Shown here: one piece after another, positions 22,035 to 31,295 of the stretch
Layout: the number at the start of each line of letters is the position of its first letter
Position numbering within the stretch: position 1 is the stretch's first letter
NCBI GenBank assembly: GCA_963742925.1
Contig: CAVUNV010000006.1
Coordinates: 1-64,000, forward strand
Origin: PALSA-612 sp963742925
Lineage (GTDB): Bacteria; Actinomycetota; Thermoleophilia; Gaiellales; Gaiellaceae
DNA: 64,000 nt
Direction of reading: 5' to 3'
Made by a program: the position numbers and the translations under genes
The notes under the pieces: generated by a model
What the model saw: only the letters and a program-made list of their open reading frames with translations
What the model was told of the DNA's origin: nothing
Databases searched by the model: none

Positions 22035-22763
22035 ATGCGGCGGCTGATCGTCGTTCTCGCCGGGTTCGCGGTGCTGGCTGTCATGGCCGCTTCGGCCGGG
22101 TTCTCCGCCTCGACGGTGATCATCAAGCGGACGCTGACAGTGTCGGTCTCAGGGAGCGGGCAGCTTGTGAGCAGCCCGCGCGGTATCTCCTGTTCGGCCA
22201 CGTGTAGCGCTCGCTTCCGCAGCGGCACCAGGGTGCGTTTGATCGCGGTCGCTTCGACCGGCTGGACACTGTCGGGATGGGGCGGGGCCTGCCGAGGTGC
22301 AGGCTCCTGTGTCGTCAGGCTCACTTCCGCGAGAGTGGTCCTGGTCACGTTCACCCGAGTGCAACAGACTCAGCCTCCAGTGGCGGTGCCCGGTCATTAC
22401 GTCGGCAAGACCGCCGACAACGAGGCCTGGGCGTTCGACATCGGGGGGGACGGCCTCTCCCTGCTCAACCTCCAGACAGGGCAGATGAACGAGTCGTGCA
22501 ACCCGCCGAACCACCTCTACGGAGGCCAACTGTCGTTCAAGGGGCCGATCGCGGTTGCTCGCGATGGAAGCTTCACGATCAACACGACACTATCCGGCAC
22601 GGTCGGCAGCAGTGCCGCTACAGCCGTCGTCGCCATTACCGGCCGAACCGCCGATGGAGTCGCCAACGGCACCTACAGACTGGACACGTCGTACTCGGCG
22701 GACGGCATCGGGTACAGCTGCACCACCGGCGTCCAGAGCTGGACCGCATCGCGGATACCGTAG
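22035..22763 (+). CDS. Secreted protein with divergent InlB B-repeat domain
   Basis: ATG 22035 gives a classical signal peptide (MRRLIVVLAGFAVLAVMAAS) followed by one domain of the divergent InlB B-repeat type: LTVSVSGSGQLVSSPRGISC, TCSARFRSGTRVRLIAVAS, GWTLSGWGGACRGAGSCVV and RVVLVTF, with paired cysteines. The second half (HYVGKTADNEAWAFDIGGDG to SCTTGVQSWTA) is a beta-rich domain with further cysteines and no family I recognise. The mature protein of about 215 residues is likely exported and disulfide-bonded. An alternative start at 21993 adds 14 unlikely residues before the signal peptide. Confidence 0.75.
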   Translation: MRRLIVVLAGFAVLAVMAASAGFSASTVIIKRTLTVSVSGSGQLVSSPRGISCSATCSARFRSGTRVRLIAVASTGWTLSGWGGACRGAGSCVVRLTSARVVLVTFTRVQQTQPPVAVPGHYVGKTADNEAWAFDIGGDGLSLLNLQTGQMNESCNPPNHLYGGQLSFKGPIAVARDGSFTINTTLSGTVGSSAATAVVAITGRTADGVANGTYRLDTSYSADGIGYSCTTGVQSWTASRIP

Positions 22764-22788
22764 GGCCTGCACGACACCGACCTTTGGC

Positions 22789-22805
22789 GGCGCCAGGCCG
22801 GCGCC
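22789..22805 (+). terminator. Weak GC hairpin after the InlB-repeat gene
   Basis: GGCGCC-AGGCC-GGCGCC forms a short stem 26 bases after the stop codon. There is no T tract, so it is only a possible terminator. Confidence 0.25.
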
Positions 22806-22902
22806 GGACTCAGTAGATCGCGGCAGCGCGGGTCAGCACGCACACCGATGTCGAGCGTGCTTTGACGAGTCATCGTGGATTCAGGCCCGATGGGAGGTGA
22901 CA

Positions 22903-24108
22903 GTGTCGGACGGTCCGCACGGTGACGCACCGGCGACGGGCAGGCGTTGGCATGCCTGGCAGGTCGTCGTGGCCGTCGTGGTGCTCGCGCTCGTGGCCGG
23001 AGTGGCAGGCGTCTTCATCGGACGGGCCACGAAGGGCGACGGGCAACGTGCGGCAGCGTCCTGGAAGTCGCTGCCCGAGGCCCCCATCACGGGACGCCTC
23101 TCGGCGAGCGCGGTGTGGACCGGAACCGAGATGATCGTGTGGGGCGGCACGGCGCGGACAGGGAAGATCGAGAGCGGCCGTGACGGAGCCGCGTACAACC
23201 CGTCGAGACTCTGGCGGACGATCGCGCCGTCCCCGTCCGGCGTCGAGGGCGGGGCTGCGGTCGCGTGGACAGGCGACGAGATGGTCGTGTGGGCCTCCAA
23301 CTCTCCCGACGGTCCCGTAGGTACGGCGGTCTACAACCCGTCGTCCGACAACTGGCGGCGTCTGCCCTCCGGCCCGCTCGGCAGGCGGGAGGGCTACTCG
23401 TCGGTCTGGACGGGCAAGGAGCTGATGATCGTCGGCGGCTCTCTGGGCGACACGCTCGCCAAGCCCGTCGCCGCCGCACTCGACCCTGGAACCGGCAAGT
23501 GGCGCCTGCTGGCCGCGCTCAACCGGGTCACCGGCCTCATGCCTTCTCCCGGACTCGCCTGGAACGGGCACGAAGCCTTCGTGCTGGGCTCCGTCTGTGC
23601 CGCACACGGCACGAAGTGCTCGCAGACGTTCCTCGCCTACGACCCGGCGACCGACGCGCTCCGGAAGATCAGCCTGGCGAAGGCGCCGATCGTCCCGGAG
23701 CAGCAACTGACGCTGATCGGCTGGAGCGGCACCGACCTGGTGTTCTCGACAGTCGGGGTGCCGACCAACGTGAACAGCGGCCGGATCCTCATCGTCCGGT
23801 ACGACCCGACCACAGGACGCTGGAGCCGCGGAACCTTCGCTCCGTTCCCCATCCCGACCGGGATCTACACACAGACGGCCTGGCTCGGGGATCGCTACGT
23901 AGCAGCCGACGGGTCGAGCGGTCTCCAGATCTACAGCCTCGACACCGACACCTGGCAGACGATCACCCCGGGACCGTCACCGCTCAACTCCCGCGAGGGC
24001 AGCGCGATCGTGTGGACGGGAACCGACCTGATCGCCTGGAGCGGCACGCTGTACGAGCGCTTCAACCCCACTCCCGCTGACGGCGCCTCGCTCAGGCTGA
24101 AGAACTGA
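22903..24108 (+). CDS. Membrane-anchored kelch-like beta-propeller protein
   Basis: GTG 22903 follows a GGGAGG ribosome site by 5 bases; the longer open frame upstream overlaps the previous gene and is not used. A short cytosolic tail (MSDGPHGDAPATGRRWHAW) leads into one membrane span (VVVAVVVLALVAGVAGVFIG), giving a signal-anchor protein with an outward domain. That domain has repeating kelch-type blades: SASAVWTGTEMIVWGG, AAVAWTGDEMVVWAS, YSSVWTGKELMIVGG, PGLAWNGHEAFVLG, and SAIVWTGTDLIAWSG, each about 50 residues apart. Propellers of this kind bind proteins or carbohydrates; no catalytic residues are evident. Confidence 0.8.
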   Translation: MSDGPHGDAPATGRRWHAWQVVVAVVVLALVAGVAGVFIGRATKGDGQRAAASWKSLPEAPITGRLSASAVWTGTEMIVWGGTARTGKIESGRDGAAYNPSRLWRTIAPSPSGVEGGAAVAWTGDEMVVWASNSPDGPVGTAVYNPSSDNWRRLPSGPLGRREGYSSVWTGKELMIVGGSLGDTLAKPVAAALDPGTGKWRLLAALNRVTGLMPSPGLAWNGHEAFVLGSVCAAHGTKCSQTFLAYDPATDALRKISLAKAPIVPEQQLTLIGWSGTDLVFSTVGVPTNVNSGRILIVRYDPTTGRWSRGTFAPFPIPTGIYTQTAWLGDRYVAADGSSGLQIYSLDTDTWQTITPGPSPLNSREGSAIVWTGTDLIAWSGTLYERFNPTPADGASLRLKN

Positions 24109-24119
24109 GGCGTCGCCGG

Positions 24120-24509
24120 CTAACCGGCTGCTGACACCGACGGTGCGAGGCGCACCGATGCCTTGCCCATGCTGTTCTTGGCGATTGTCGCGTGGGCGCG
24201 AGCGCCGGGGCGCAGCTTCGGGTCGACGACTCGACCCTCTGCGTCGGACGGGAGCGTCCACTTCCCGTTCACCTCGAGGCCGAACGCCCGGAGCGCCTTG
24301 CAGGTTCCCCAGGGCAGCTCGTCCTGGAGCGGCATGGTCAGATAGATCAGCTGCTTGTCGTGCTCGCCGCCGACGACGGCGAGCGTCCAGCACACGCGCT
24401 GGCCGACCGCGCCGCGCGCCGGGTTGAAGCGCTCGACACGGACGTCCTTGAGGATGACCTCGTACTCGCCCGGGTCCGTGAGACTGGACGGCACCTTCGG
24501 TTTCGCCAT
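24120..24509 (-). CDS. Conserved hypothetical protein resembling phage DUF669
   Basis: The protein has 129 residues: MAKPKVPSSLTDPGEYEVIL, then RVCWTLAVVGGEHDKQLIYL, then LPWGTCKALRAFGLEVNGKW and an alkaline C-terminal part. The pattern of an early beta-strand core, a Trp-rich middle and a helix containing LRAFGLEV resembles DUF669 and related phage single-strand DNA-associated proteins, but the match is only by eye. No phage genes lie nearby. It is convergent with the propeller gene and separated from it by 11 bases. Confidence 0.55.
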   Translation of the reverse strand: MAKPKVPSSLTDPGEYEVILKDVRVERFNPARGAVGQRVCWTLAVVGGEHDKQLIYLTMPLQDELPWGTCKALRAFGLEVNGKWTLPSDAEGRVVDPKLRPGARAHATIAKNSMGKASVRLAPSVSAAG

Positions 24510-24636
24510 GGGACTCCGTTTCGGATCGTCGCTCGCCGACTCTTGACGTGGAGGTGTGCCCGGGACGCCGGCGGGTTGGCGGCGCCACCGATGGAAGAGT
24601 CGGATGCTCCCCGCTCACCCACCACTCTACTGATCC

Positions 24637-26220
24637 TCACGATCCGGGCCGCGCGACCGGCCTCACGCCCGGTGCCGCTCCCGCCACGGGCTCGGCGGCC
24701 GCGGGTTCCTCCCGAGCGAGGGTCGTCTTCAACGGCACCTCCTTGAGCAGCCACGAGAGGCCGAACGGGATCACCGAGATCAACATGCCCCACAGGAAGA
24801 CGCCGTGGAGCGAGGTCGAGAACGCGTGCAGGAAATCGGTGCGCACGGCCGCGGGTAGCCGGTCGACCTGGCCGGGCGTGAGGTGGACGCCGTTCGCGAG
24901 ATGCTTGGCCGAGCTCGCCGGGAGGTGTGCGAGAGCGTCGGCGAGCCGTGAAGCGAAGATGGCCCCGAAGATGGCGACGCCGAACGAGCCGCCGACAGAG
25001 CGGAAGAAGGTCGCGGTCGAGGTCGCGACACCCATGTCCTGCGGCCGCGCGTCGTTCTGGACGACGAGGACGAGCACCTGCATCACGAGCCCGATGCCGA
25101 CGCCGACGACGAGCATGTAGACGGAGGCGAGCCAGGGCGCGGTGCCGACGCCGAGCAGGGAGAGCAGGTACATGCCCCCGACGAGGATCCCCGTGCCCGC
25201 GATCGGGAAGACCTTGTAGCGGCCGATGGCGCTGATCGCGCGGCCCGACGCGACCGCCGCGACGAGCAGTCCGCCCATCAGCGGCAGCATCCTGAGGCCG
25301 GCGTTCGTCGGGCTGACCCCGTAGACGAGCTGGAGGAACAGCGGGATGAACACGATCGCGCCGAACATCGCCATCCCGATCGAGAACCCCATCGCGCTCG
25401 CCACGTTGAAGACGCTCGACTTGAACAGCGTCAGGGGTATGAGCGGCTCCGGGGCTCGCCGCTCCTGCCACACGAATCCGACCAGCAGGAGGATGCCGAT
25501 CACGCCGAGACCGATGATCGTGTCCGAGCCCCAGGCGTATTCGTTCCCCGCCCAGGTCGTGAGCAGGATCAGCGCGGCGACGCCGCCGCCGAGCAGCCCG
25601 ACCCCGAGGTAGTCGACCCTGTGCTCGGTGCGTCGCGAGGGAAGGTGCAACCGCAGGGCGACGACCGCGAGCGCGACGGCGCCGACCGGCATGTTCACGT
25701 AGAACACCCACCGCCAGGAGAGGTTCTCGACGAGGAAGCCGCCGAGCAGCGGCCCGGCAACCGAGGCGACGGCGAACACCGAGCCGATCAGGCCCATGTA
25801 CCGGCCGCGCTCCCGCGGCGGGACGATGTCGCCGATGATCGCCTGCGCGCCGACCATCAGCCCGCCGGCGCCGAGGCCCTGCAGCGCGCGGAAGCCGATC
25901 AGCTCGGCCATCGTCTGGCTGAGGCCGGCCAGCATCGAGCCCGCGAGGAAGATCACGATCGCCGCCACGAACGCGGGCTTGCGCCCGTACATGTCGCCGA
26001 GCTTCCCGTAGAGCGGCGTCGAGATCGTGGCCGCGAGCAGGTACGAGGTCACCACCCAGGAGATCTGGTTGAGACCGCCGAGGTCGCCGACGATGGTCGG
26101 CAGCGCCGTCGAGACGATCGTCTGATCGAGCGCGGCCAGGAACATGCCGAGCATGAGCGCCACGAAGATGATCCGGAGCGCGCGGCCGGTGGGGCGCTCG
26201 TCGGTGTGCGAAGGGGTCAA
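24637..26220 (-). CDS. DHA2-family (14-TM) drug/H+ antiporter, EmrB/QacA-like
   Basis: At 527 residues with about 14 membrane helices, this is a typical DHA2 exporter. Motif C-like and signature segments include LDQTIVSTALPTIVGDLGG at the end of helix 1, GKLGDMYGRKPAF (motif A) and RALQGLGAGGLMVGAQAIIG. The start is TTG 26220, overlapping the TetR stop as TTGA, so translation is probably coupled. It therefore forms a two-gene operon with the repressor and should be induced when TetR leaves the palindrome at 26885. The C-terminal tail is Ala/Pro-rich. Confidence 0.9.
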   Translation of the reverse strand: MTPSHTDERPTGRALRIIFVALMLGMFLAALDQTIVSTALPTIVGDLGGLNQISWVVTSYLLAATISTPLYGKLGDMYGRKPAFVAAIVIFLAGSMLAGLSQTMAELIGFRALQGLGAGGLMVGAQAIIGDIVPPRERGRYMGLIGSVFAVASVAGPLLGGFLVENLSWRWVFYVNMPVGAVALAVVALRLHLPSRRTEHRVDYLGVGLLGGGVAALILLTTWAGNEYAWGSDTIIGLGVIGILLLVGFVWQERRAPEPLIPLTLFKSSVFNVASAMGFSIGMAMFGAIVFIPLFLQLVYGVSPTNAGLRMLPLMGGLLVAAVASGRAISAIGRYKVFPIAGTGILVGGMYLLSLLGVGTAPWLASVYMLVVGVGIGLVMQVLVLVVQNDARPQDMGVATSTATFFRSVGGSFGVAIFGAIFASRLADALAHLPASSAKHLANGVHLTPGQVDRLPAAVRTDFLHAFSTSLHGVFLWGMLISVIPFGLSWLLKEVPLKTTLAREEPAAAEPVAGAAPGVRPVARPGS

Positions 26221-26867
26221 CTCGGTCGCCGCCCGAGCACACGGTCGAGCTGTGCACGCGTGAGCGCGGGCTGCGGCAACGCCGTTGCCGCCCCGGCACG
26301 AAGACCGTCGAGCAACAGGCCGAGGTAACGGCGCCAGAGGCCCGGCGCGACCGAGGACGTGGCCTCGATCACCCGGGCGCCCGACCAGAGCAGGAGCGGC
26401 ATGTCCTCGGCCTCGAGATCCGGGCGCAGCGTGCCTTCCTCCTGGGCGCGTTCGATCAACTTGCGGATCAGCGGGCGGACGCGCGTGCGGGCGGCCTCCG
26501 CGTGGGCCCGGCCGTGCTCGTGCGTGGCGATCACGTCCTTCAGGCCGCTGTTCTCGGCGTGCAGCTCGAAGGCACGCTCGAGGAAAGCGCAGAAGCCGGC
26601 CCAGGCGTCGTCGATCGCGAGCGCCTCCTCGGCCGCGGCGACGTACTCGGCCAGGACGTCCTCGAACACCGCGTCGATGAGGTCCTCTTTGGCCGGGAAG
26701 CGCCGGTACAGCGTCCCCATGCCGACGCCCGCCCGGCGCGCGATCTCCTCGACCGACACCTCGATGCCCTCGGACGCGAAGGCACCGCGGGCCACGGCGA
26801 CGATGCGTTCGCGGTTCGCCTGCGCGTCGCGGCGCAACGTTCGCTCGGAGGTAGCAGGGGTGGTCAA
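26217..26867 (-). CDS. TetR-family repressor
   Basis: This 216-residue protein has an N-terminal helix-turn-helix (IVAVARGAFASEGIEVSVEE followed by IARRAGVGMGTLYRRFPAKE) and an all-helical ligand domain of the TetR_C-type with a Trp/Leu-rich helix (DMPLLLWSGARVIEATSS). The start TTG 26867 gives the family-like beginning MTTPATSERTLRRDAQANRE. It overlaps the start of the first transporter and is divergent from the second. A perfect inverted repeat 18 bases upstream is the obvious operator, so it likely represses itself and both exporters. The inducing ligand is unknown. Confidence 0.9.
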   Translation of the reverse strand: MTTPATSERTLRRDAQANRERIVAVARGAFASEGIEVSVEEIARRAGVGMGTLYRRFPAKEDLIDAVFEDVLAEYVAAAEEALAIDDAWAGFCAFLERAFELHAENSGLKDVIATHEHGRAHAEAARTRVRPLIRKLIERAQEEGTLRPDLEAEDMPLLLWSGARVIEATSSVAPGLWRRYLGLLLDGLRAGAATALPQPALTRAQLDRVLGRRPS

Positions 26868-26884
26868 GCACCCTCGAGTATGCC

Positions 26885-26910
26885 ATAAGCGGAGCGTCCA
26901 CTCCGCTTAT
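26885..26910. promoter_or_regulatory. TetR operator: perfect 10-bp inverted repeat
   Basis: ATAAGCGGAG-CGTCCA-CTCCGCTTAT is a perfect palindrome of 10-base arms with a 6-base spacer in the 70-base gap between the repressor (start 26867) and the divergent transporter (start 26938). A CATACT box on the minus strand lies just beside it, so binding would block the repressor promoter and probably the opposite one. Size and symmetry match TetR operators. Confidence 0.85.
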
Positions 26911-26937
26911 TGTCAGCTCTGGTAGCTTCGGGGCCGT

Positions 26938-28359
26938 ATGGTGTCGACGGCTCGAGGCTCGAATCCGCGCTTGGCGCTGTGGGTTCTCGCCCTGGGCGGT
27001 GTCGCCTACGCGTTGCTGCAGTCGCTGGTCGTGCCGGCGCTCTCGACGCTCCAGCACGACCTGGGCACGTCGACCACGGGCGTGACCTGGGTGTTCACGG
27101 TGTTTCTGCTCGCGACCTCGATCGCGACCCCGGTGGCCGGGCGGTTCGGCGACATGTTCGGGAAGAAGCGCGTGCTCGTCCTCGTGCTGATCGGCGTGTC
27201 GGCGGGGAGCCTGATGGCAGCGCTGGCCACCACCCTGCCGTTGATGATCGTCGCGCGGGCGATCCAGGGCCTCGGCGGGGCAACCGTTCCGTTGTCCTTC
27301 GGGATCATCCGCGACGAGTTCCCGTTGAATCGGGTCGCGGGCGCGATCGCCGTCGTGTCGGGCCTGCTCGGGGTCGGCGGCGGCCTCGGCATCGTGCTGG
27401 CCGGGCCGATCCTCGCGCACCTGTCCTACCACTGGCTGTTCTGGATCCCGCTGATCACGACCGCCGTGGCGGCGGTGCTCACCGTCATCGCCGTCCCCGA
27501 GTCGCCGATCCGGGCGCCGGGCCGCGTGCACTGGGCCGGAGCGGCGCTCCTGTCCGGCTGGCTCGTCTGCTTTCTCCTCGCGATCAGCGAGGCACCCGGC
27601 TGGGGGTGGCTCTCGGCCCGCACGCTCACCCTGTTCGCGGCGGCTCTCGTCCTCGCCGTCGTGTGGGTCCTCGCCGAGAGCCGCGCCACAGACCCGCTCG
27701 TGGACATGACCACGCTGCGGCTCCGCGGCGTGTGGACGACCAACACGGTCGCCCTGCTGCTCGGGTTCGGCATGTACAGCGCCTTCCTGCTCATCCCCCA
27801 GTTCGTGCAGGTGCCGGCCTCGACCGGATACGGGTTCGGCGCCTCGGTGACGCAGGCCGGGATCTTCCTGATCCCGATGCCGATCGCGGTGTTCGTCTTC
27901 AGCCTGCTCGGCGGGCGGCTGTCGACCAGGTTCGGCTCACGACTTCCGCTCCTGCTCGGATCGTCGATCGCCGCGCTGTCGTTCGTGTTCCTGACCTTCG
28001 CGCACTCACAGCACTGGCAGATCTACTTCGCCTCGGGGTTGATGGGGGCAGGAATCGGCTTCGCCTTCGCCGCCATGGCGAACCTGATCGTCGGGGCCGT
28101 CCCCCGCGACCAGACCGGCGTCGCCACGGGGATGAACACGATCGTGCGGACGATCGGCGGTGCGATCGGTGCCCAGATCGCCGCCAGCATCATCGCCGGG
28201 CACACGGTGGACGGGCTGCCGGCGGAGATCGGCTACACGCTGACGTTCGCCACCTGCTCCGTCGTGCTCCTGGTCGGTCTCGTCGTGGCGCTCGCCGTGC
28301 CCCGGCCGCGACCCCGGGTCAGCGTGGTGCGTGCGCATCCCGAGCCGGCGGCCGACTGA
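26938..28359 (+). CDS. Second DHA2-family MFS exporter
   Basis: The protein has 473 residues and 12-14 membrane helices, with no frameshift. Motif A is GRFGDMFGKKRVL, and the helix 4-5 region reads VARAIQGLGGATVPLSFGII and GLLGVGGGLGIVLAG (motif C). It differs clearly from its neighbour across the operator (it lacks the EmrB LDQTIVS start motif), so it is not a recent duplicate. It is divergently transcribed from the TetR operator and followed 42 bases later by an MMPL transporter on the same strand, which suggests a joint efflux transcript. Substrate unknown. Confidence 0.88.
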   Translation: MVSTARGSNPRLALWVLALGGVAYALLQSLVVPALSTLQHDLGTSTTGVTWVFTVFLLATSIATPVAGRFGDMFGKKRVLVLVLIGVSAGSLMAALATTLPLMIVARAIQGLGGATVPLSFGIIRDEFPLNRVAGAIAVVSGLLGVGGGLGIVLAGPILAHLSYHWLFWIPLITTAVAAVLTVIAVPESPIRAPGRVHWAGAALLSGWLVCFLLAISEAPGWGWLSARTLTLFAAALVLAVVWVLAESRATDPLVDMTTLRLRGVWTTNTVALLLGFGMYSAFLLIPQFVQVPASTGYGFGASVTQAGIFLIPMPIAVFVFSLLGGRLSTRFGSRLPLLLGSSIAALSFVFLTFAHSQHWQIYFASGLMGAGIGFAFAAMANLIVGAVPRDQTGVATGMNTIVRTIGGAIGAQIAASIIAGHTVDGLPAEIGYTLTFATCSVVLLVGLVVALAVPRPRPRVSVVRAHPEPAAD

Positions 28360-28401
28360 CCGCGGCGCACGGGTACCCGCGACGGTAGCGTTCGTGAGCC
28401 G

Positions 28402-30609
28402 ATGAGGCGGGCGCAGGGGATCACCGAGCGTCTGGCGCGGTCGTGTGCCGCGCGACCCGGGCGGACGTTCACCGCCTGGGGAGTCGCGGTGGTTGTAGCG
28501 CTGGTGCTCGTGGCGACATCGCTGCACGGCCTGACGTCGAACGGGACGGTGTCGGGCACGCCCGAGTCGGAGCGCGCGGATCAGGCGATCGCGAAGGCGT
28601 TCCCGCCCACGCCCGCCGAATTGCAGCGGCGGTACAACGACGTGGTGATCGTCAGCTCGAGCCGCTACCTCGCTACGGCGCCGCAGTTTCGCGCCTTTGT
28701 GTCCCGGCTCGTCGAAGAGGGTGCGGCAACCCGAAAGGTGATCGCCGCCCGAACCTACCTGACGGGCACTCCAGGGCTCGTCTCCCGGGACGGGCACGCC
28801 ACCCTGATCCAGCTGCTGGTGGGCAGCGACTCGGACATCAAGCCGATCGTGTCGATCGTGAAGAAGGCAGACCGGACGCCCGGGTTCAGCGTGGCGATCA
28901 CGGGCGAGAACGCGGTCGGCAACGACTTCGCCACCCTGTCGCAGCGCGATCTCGAGCACGGCGAGCTGTTCTTCGGTCTACCGGTGGCCCTGATCGTGCT
29001 CGTGCTGGTGTTCGGGGCGGTCGTGGCCGGGTTGGTGCCGGTGCTGATGGCGCTGCTTTCGATCATCGTCGGGCTGGGACTGGTCGCGATCCTCTCGCTC
29101 GAGTTCAGCCTGTCGGTGTTCATCGTGAACATGCTGAGCGGGATGGGGCTTGCGCTCGGGATCGACTACTCGCTGTTCGTGATCTCCCGCTACCGCGAGG
29201 AGCGCGGCCTCGGCCTCGAGAAGCCCGACGCGATCGGCATGGCCGGGGCGACCGCGAGCCGGGCGGTCCTGTTCAGCGGCAGCACGTTCGTGGTCGCCCT
29301 GTTCGGGCTGCTGCTCGTCCCGACCAACATCATGCGGAGCCTCGCGATCGGGGCGATCATCGTCGGGATCGTCTCGGTCGCCGCTGCGCTGACGCTGATG
29401 CCGGCGCTGCTGAGCGTGCTCGGCGACGGCGTCAACGCCCTGCGGGTGCCCGTGCTGGGCCGGAACATCGGTCGCGCCGACTCGGCCGAGAGCCCGACCT
29501 GGCGGGCGATCGTCGACGCCGTGCTGCGCCGCCCTGCCGTCAGCCTCTTCGTGTCAGCCGGGCTGATGGCCGCCGCCGCCGTGCCGCTGCTCGGCCTGCA
29601 CATCGGCGCCAGCGGCGTGACGACGCTACCGAACGACCTCCCGTCCAAGCATGGCTACCTCGTCCTCCAGCGCGAGTTCCCGTCCGACAGCCCTTACCCG
29701 GCCGAGATCGTCGTCCAGGGAGGAAATCGCGCCGTCCACTCCAGGCTCACCAGCCTCGAACAGGCGCTCGCGCGAGACCCGCGATTCGGGCCCGGCACCA
29801 CCCAGATTTCGTCCGACGGCAGCGTCTCGCTCCTGAGGGTGCCCGTCCGCGGCGATCCGGTCAGCGGCGGGGCGATCGCGGCCGTCCGCGACCTGCACGG
29901 GCACGTGCTCCCGGCGGCACTGGCCGGCACCGGAGCGACGACGCTGATCGGCGGCAAGACCGAGCAGAACGCCGAGTACTTCGACGCGGTCACCAACCCG
30001 ACCCCGTACGTGATCGCCTTCGTCCTCGGCTTGAGCGTGATCGTCCTCACGGTCGCGTTCCGCTCGCTCGCCGTCGCGCTGGTCTCGGTCGCGCTCAACC
30101 TGCTGTCGGTCGGCGCCGCCTACGGGCTGATCACGCTCGTCTTCCTGCACGGGTACGGCGCCGGCCTCTTCGGCTTCCAGCATGCCCGCGTCGTCGACGC
30201 GTGGGTGCCGCTCTTCCTCTTCTCCGTGCTGTTCGGGCTCTCGATGGACTACCAGGTGTTCCTGCTCAGCCGGATCAAGGAGCGCTACGACCAGATCGGC
30301 AACACGCGGGAGGCCGTTGCCTCCGGCGTCGCCTCCACGGCCCGCATCATCACAGGCGCCGCCCTGATCATCGTCGTCGTCTTCAGCGGCTTCGCCCGCG
30401 GCCAGCTCGTCCAGTTCCAGCAGATGGGCTTCGGCGTCGCCGTCGCTCTGCTCCTCGACGCCACGCTGATCCGCACCGTCGTCCTCCCGGCCGTCATGGG
30501 CCTGCTCGGCGATCGCACCTGGTATCTCCCGCGCTGGCTCGAGTGGCTCCCGCACGTCGAGGTCGAGCGCCCGCCGTCCGCGGCTCGGTCCGGGACGCGA
30601 GCGGGCTGA
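28402..30609 (+). CDS. MMPL-family RND transporter
   Basis: This 735-residue protein has two RND halves. Each has a large extracytoplasmic loop after the first helix and a proton-relay Asp-Tyr pair: GLALGIDYSLFVISRYREER near residue 250 and GLSMDYQVFLLSRIKERYD near 615. These motifs place it with actinobacterial MMPL proteins that move lipids or lipophilic compounds. N-terminal residues AAARPGRTFTAWGVAVVVAL form the first helix. It follows the DHA2 exporter closely on the same strand and may be controlled from the same TetR operator (inference). Confidence 0.9.
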   Translation: MRRAQGITERLARSCAARPGRTFTAWGVAVVVALVLVATSLHGLTSNGTVSGTPESERADQAIAKAFPPTPAELQRRYNDVVIVSSSRYLATAPQFRAFVSRLVEEGAATRKVIAARTYLTGTPGLVSRDGHATLIQLLVGSDSDIKPIVSIVKKADRTPGFSVAITGENAVGNDFATLSQRDLEHGELFFGLPVALIVLVLVFGAVVAGLVPVLMALLSIIVGLGLVAILSLEFSLSVFIVNMLSGMGLALGIDYSLFVISRYREERGLGLEKPDAIGMAGATASRAVLFSGSTFVVALFGLLLVPTNIMRSLAIGAIIVGIVSVAAALTLMPALLSVLGDGVNALRVPVLGRNIGRADSAESPTWRAIVDAVLRRPAVSLFVSAGLMAAAAVPLLGLHIGASGVTTLPNDLPSKHGYLVLQREFPSDSPYPAEIVVQGGNRAVHSRLTSLEQALARDPRFGPGTTQISSDGSVSLLRVPVRGDPVSGGAIAAVRDLHGHVLPAALAGTGATTLIGGKTEQNAEYFDAVTNPTPYVIAFVLGLSVIVLTVAFRSLAVALVSVALNLLSVGAAYGLITLVFLHGYGAGLFGFQHARVVDAWVPLFLFSVLFGLSMDYQVFLLSRIKERYDQIGNTREAVASGVASTARIITGAALIIVVVFSGFARGQLVQFQQMGFGVAVALLLDATLIRTVVLPAVMGLLGDRTWYLPRWLEWLPHVEVERPPSAARSGTRAG

Positions 30610-30624
30610 CTCGGGCCAGGCCGG

Positions 30625-31281
30625 TCAGGGCATGCGGGAGGTGACCTTCGCGGCGAGCGCGGGACCACGGGCGTACGAGGTTCCCAGGGCGAGGGTTGTG
30701 ACGAGGGCGGTGACGCTCCCCTTGCGGATCGCGTAGTAGTCGCTGGTCAGCGGGATGTGCACTTTGCCCTGGATGCCCGTGAACACGAGGCGGACGTGTG
30801 CGGCCTGATCGCCCAGCCCTTTCAGCGGCTCGAGCTTGTGCGAGACGGGCACGTACCTGACTCCCTTCGCGGCGTTCGCCTTCAGGCCCGCGGCAAACAG
30901 GTCGAACAGGCACTTGTCCAATCCGGGTCGAACGACACGATCGAACGCCGTGCGGGCCTGCCCAGGGCTCGACCAGACATCAGCGCTCGACGAGACGAGC
31001 GGCGGGTTTCCGGCCATGTCGAAGTCCGCCTCTGCCTTGCCGGTCTGGGTCAGGTCCGACTGGTCCGGCTTGAAGCCCTTGCAGGTCGGCGGCTTCTCCG
31101 TGTTGCCGGTCGACGGGCTCGACTTGAACCCGGCAGGCAGATCCGCCCGGTGCAGCACGATCTTCCGGGCGAGCGCCTGGCTAGCCGTCGTGTAGGCGTG
31201 CTTCGGCTCTCCGTTGGCCGCGAACGCCGCGCCCGTTACGACGAGCGCACCGAAGATCGCCACCCCGGCCAGCCTGCGCAT
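30625..31281 (-). CDS. Exported protein of unknown function
   Basis: The protein has 218 residues with a clear signal peptide (MRRLAGVAIFGALVVTGAAF, cut after AFA). The mature part has an LHRADLPAGFK motif near the start, a central ADFDMAGNPPLVSSSADVW and FDRVVRPGLDKCLFDLFAAG, and two cysteine pairs possible. There is no lipobox. The layout (short helix, then mixed beta domain) resembles the extracellular sensor-like proteins common in actinobacteria, but I cannot name a family. It converges with the MMPL gene, with stop codons 15 bases apart. Confidence 0.6.
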   Translation of the reverse strand: MRRLAGVAIFGALVVTGAAFAANGEPKHAYTTASQALARKIVLHRADLPAGFKSSPSTGNTEKPPTCKGFKPDQSDLTQTGKAEADFDMAGNPPLVSSSADVWSSPGQARTAFDRVVRPGLDKCLFDLFAAGLKANAAKGVRYVPVSHKLEPLKGLGDQAAHVRLVFTGIQGKVHIPLTSDYYAIRKGSVTALVTTLALGTSYARGPALAAKVTSRMP

Positions 31282-31295
31282 GACCGGAGACTAGC

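Noticed and set aside
26221..27531. N-terminal extension of the first DHA2 exporter through the TetR gene
   Set aside because: The frame is open only by base composition; the TetR protein and the TTG start at 26220 explain the region.
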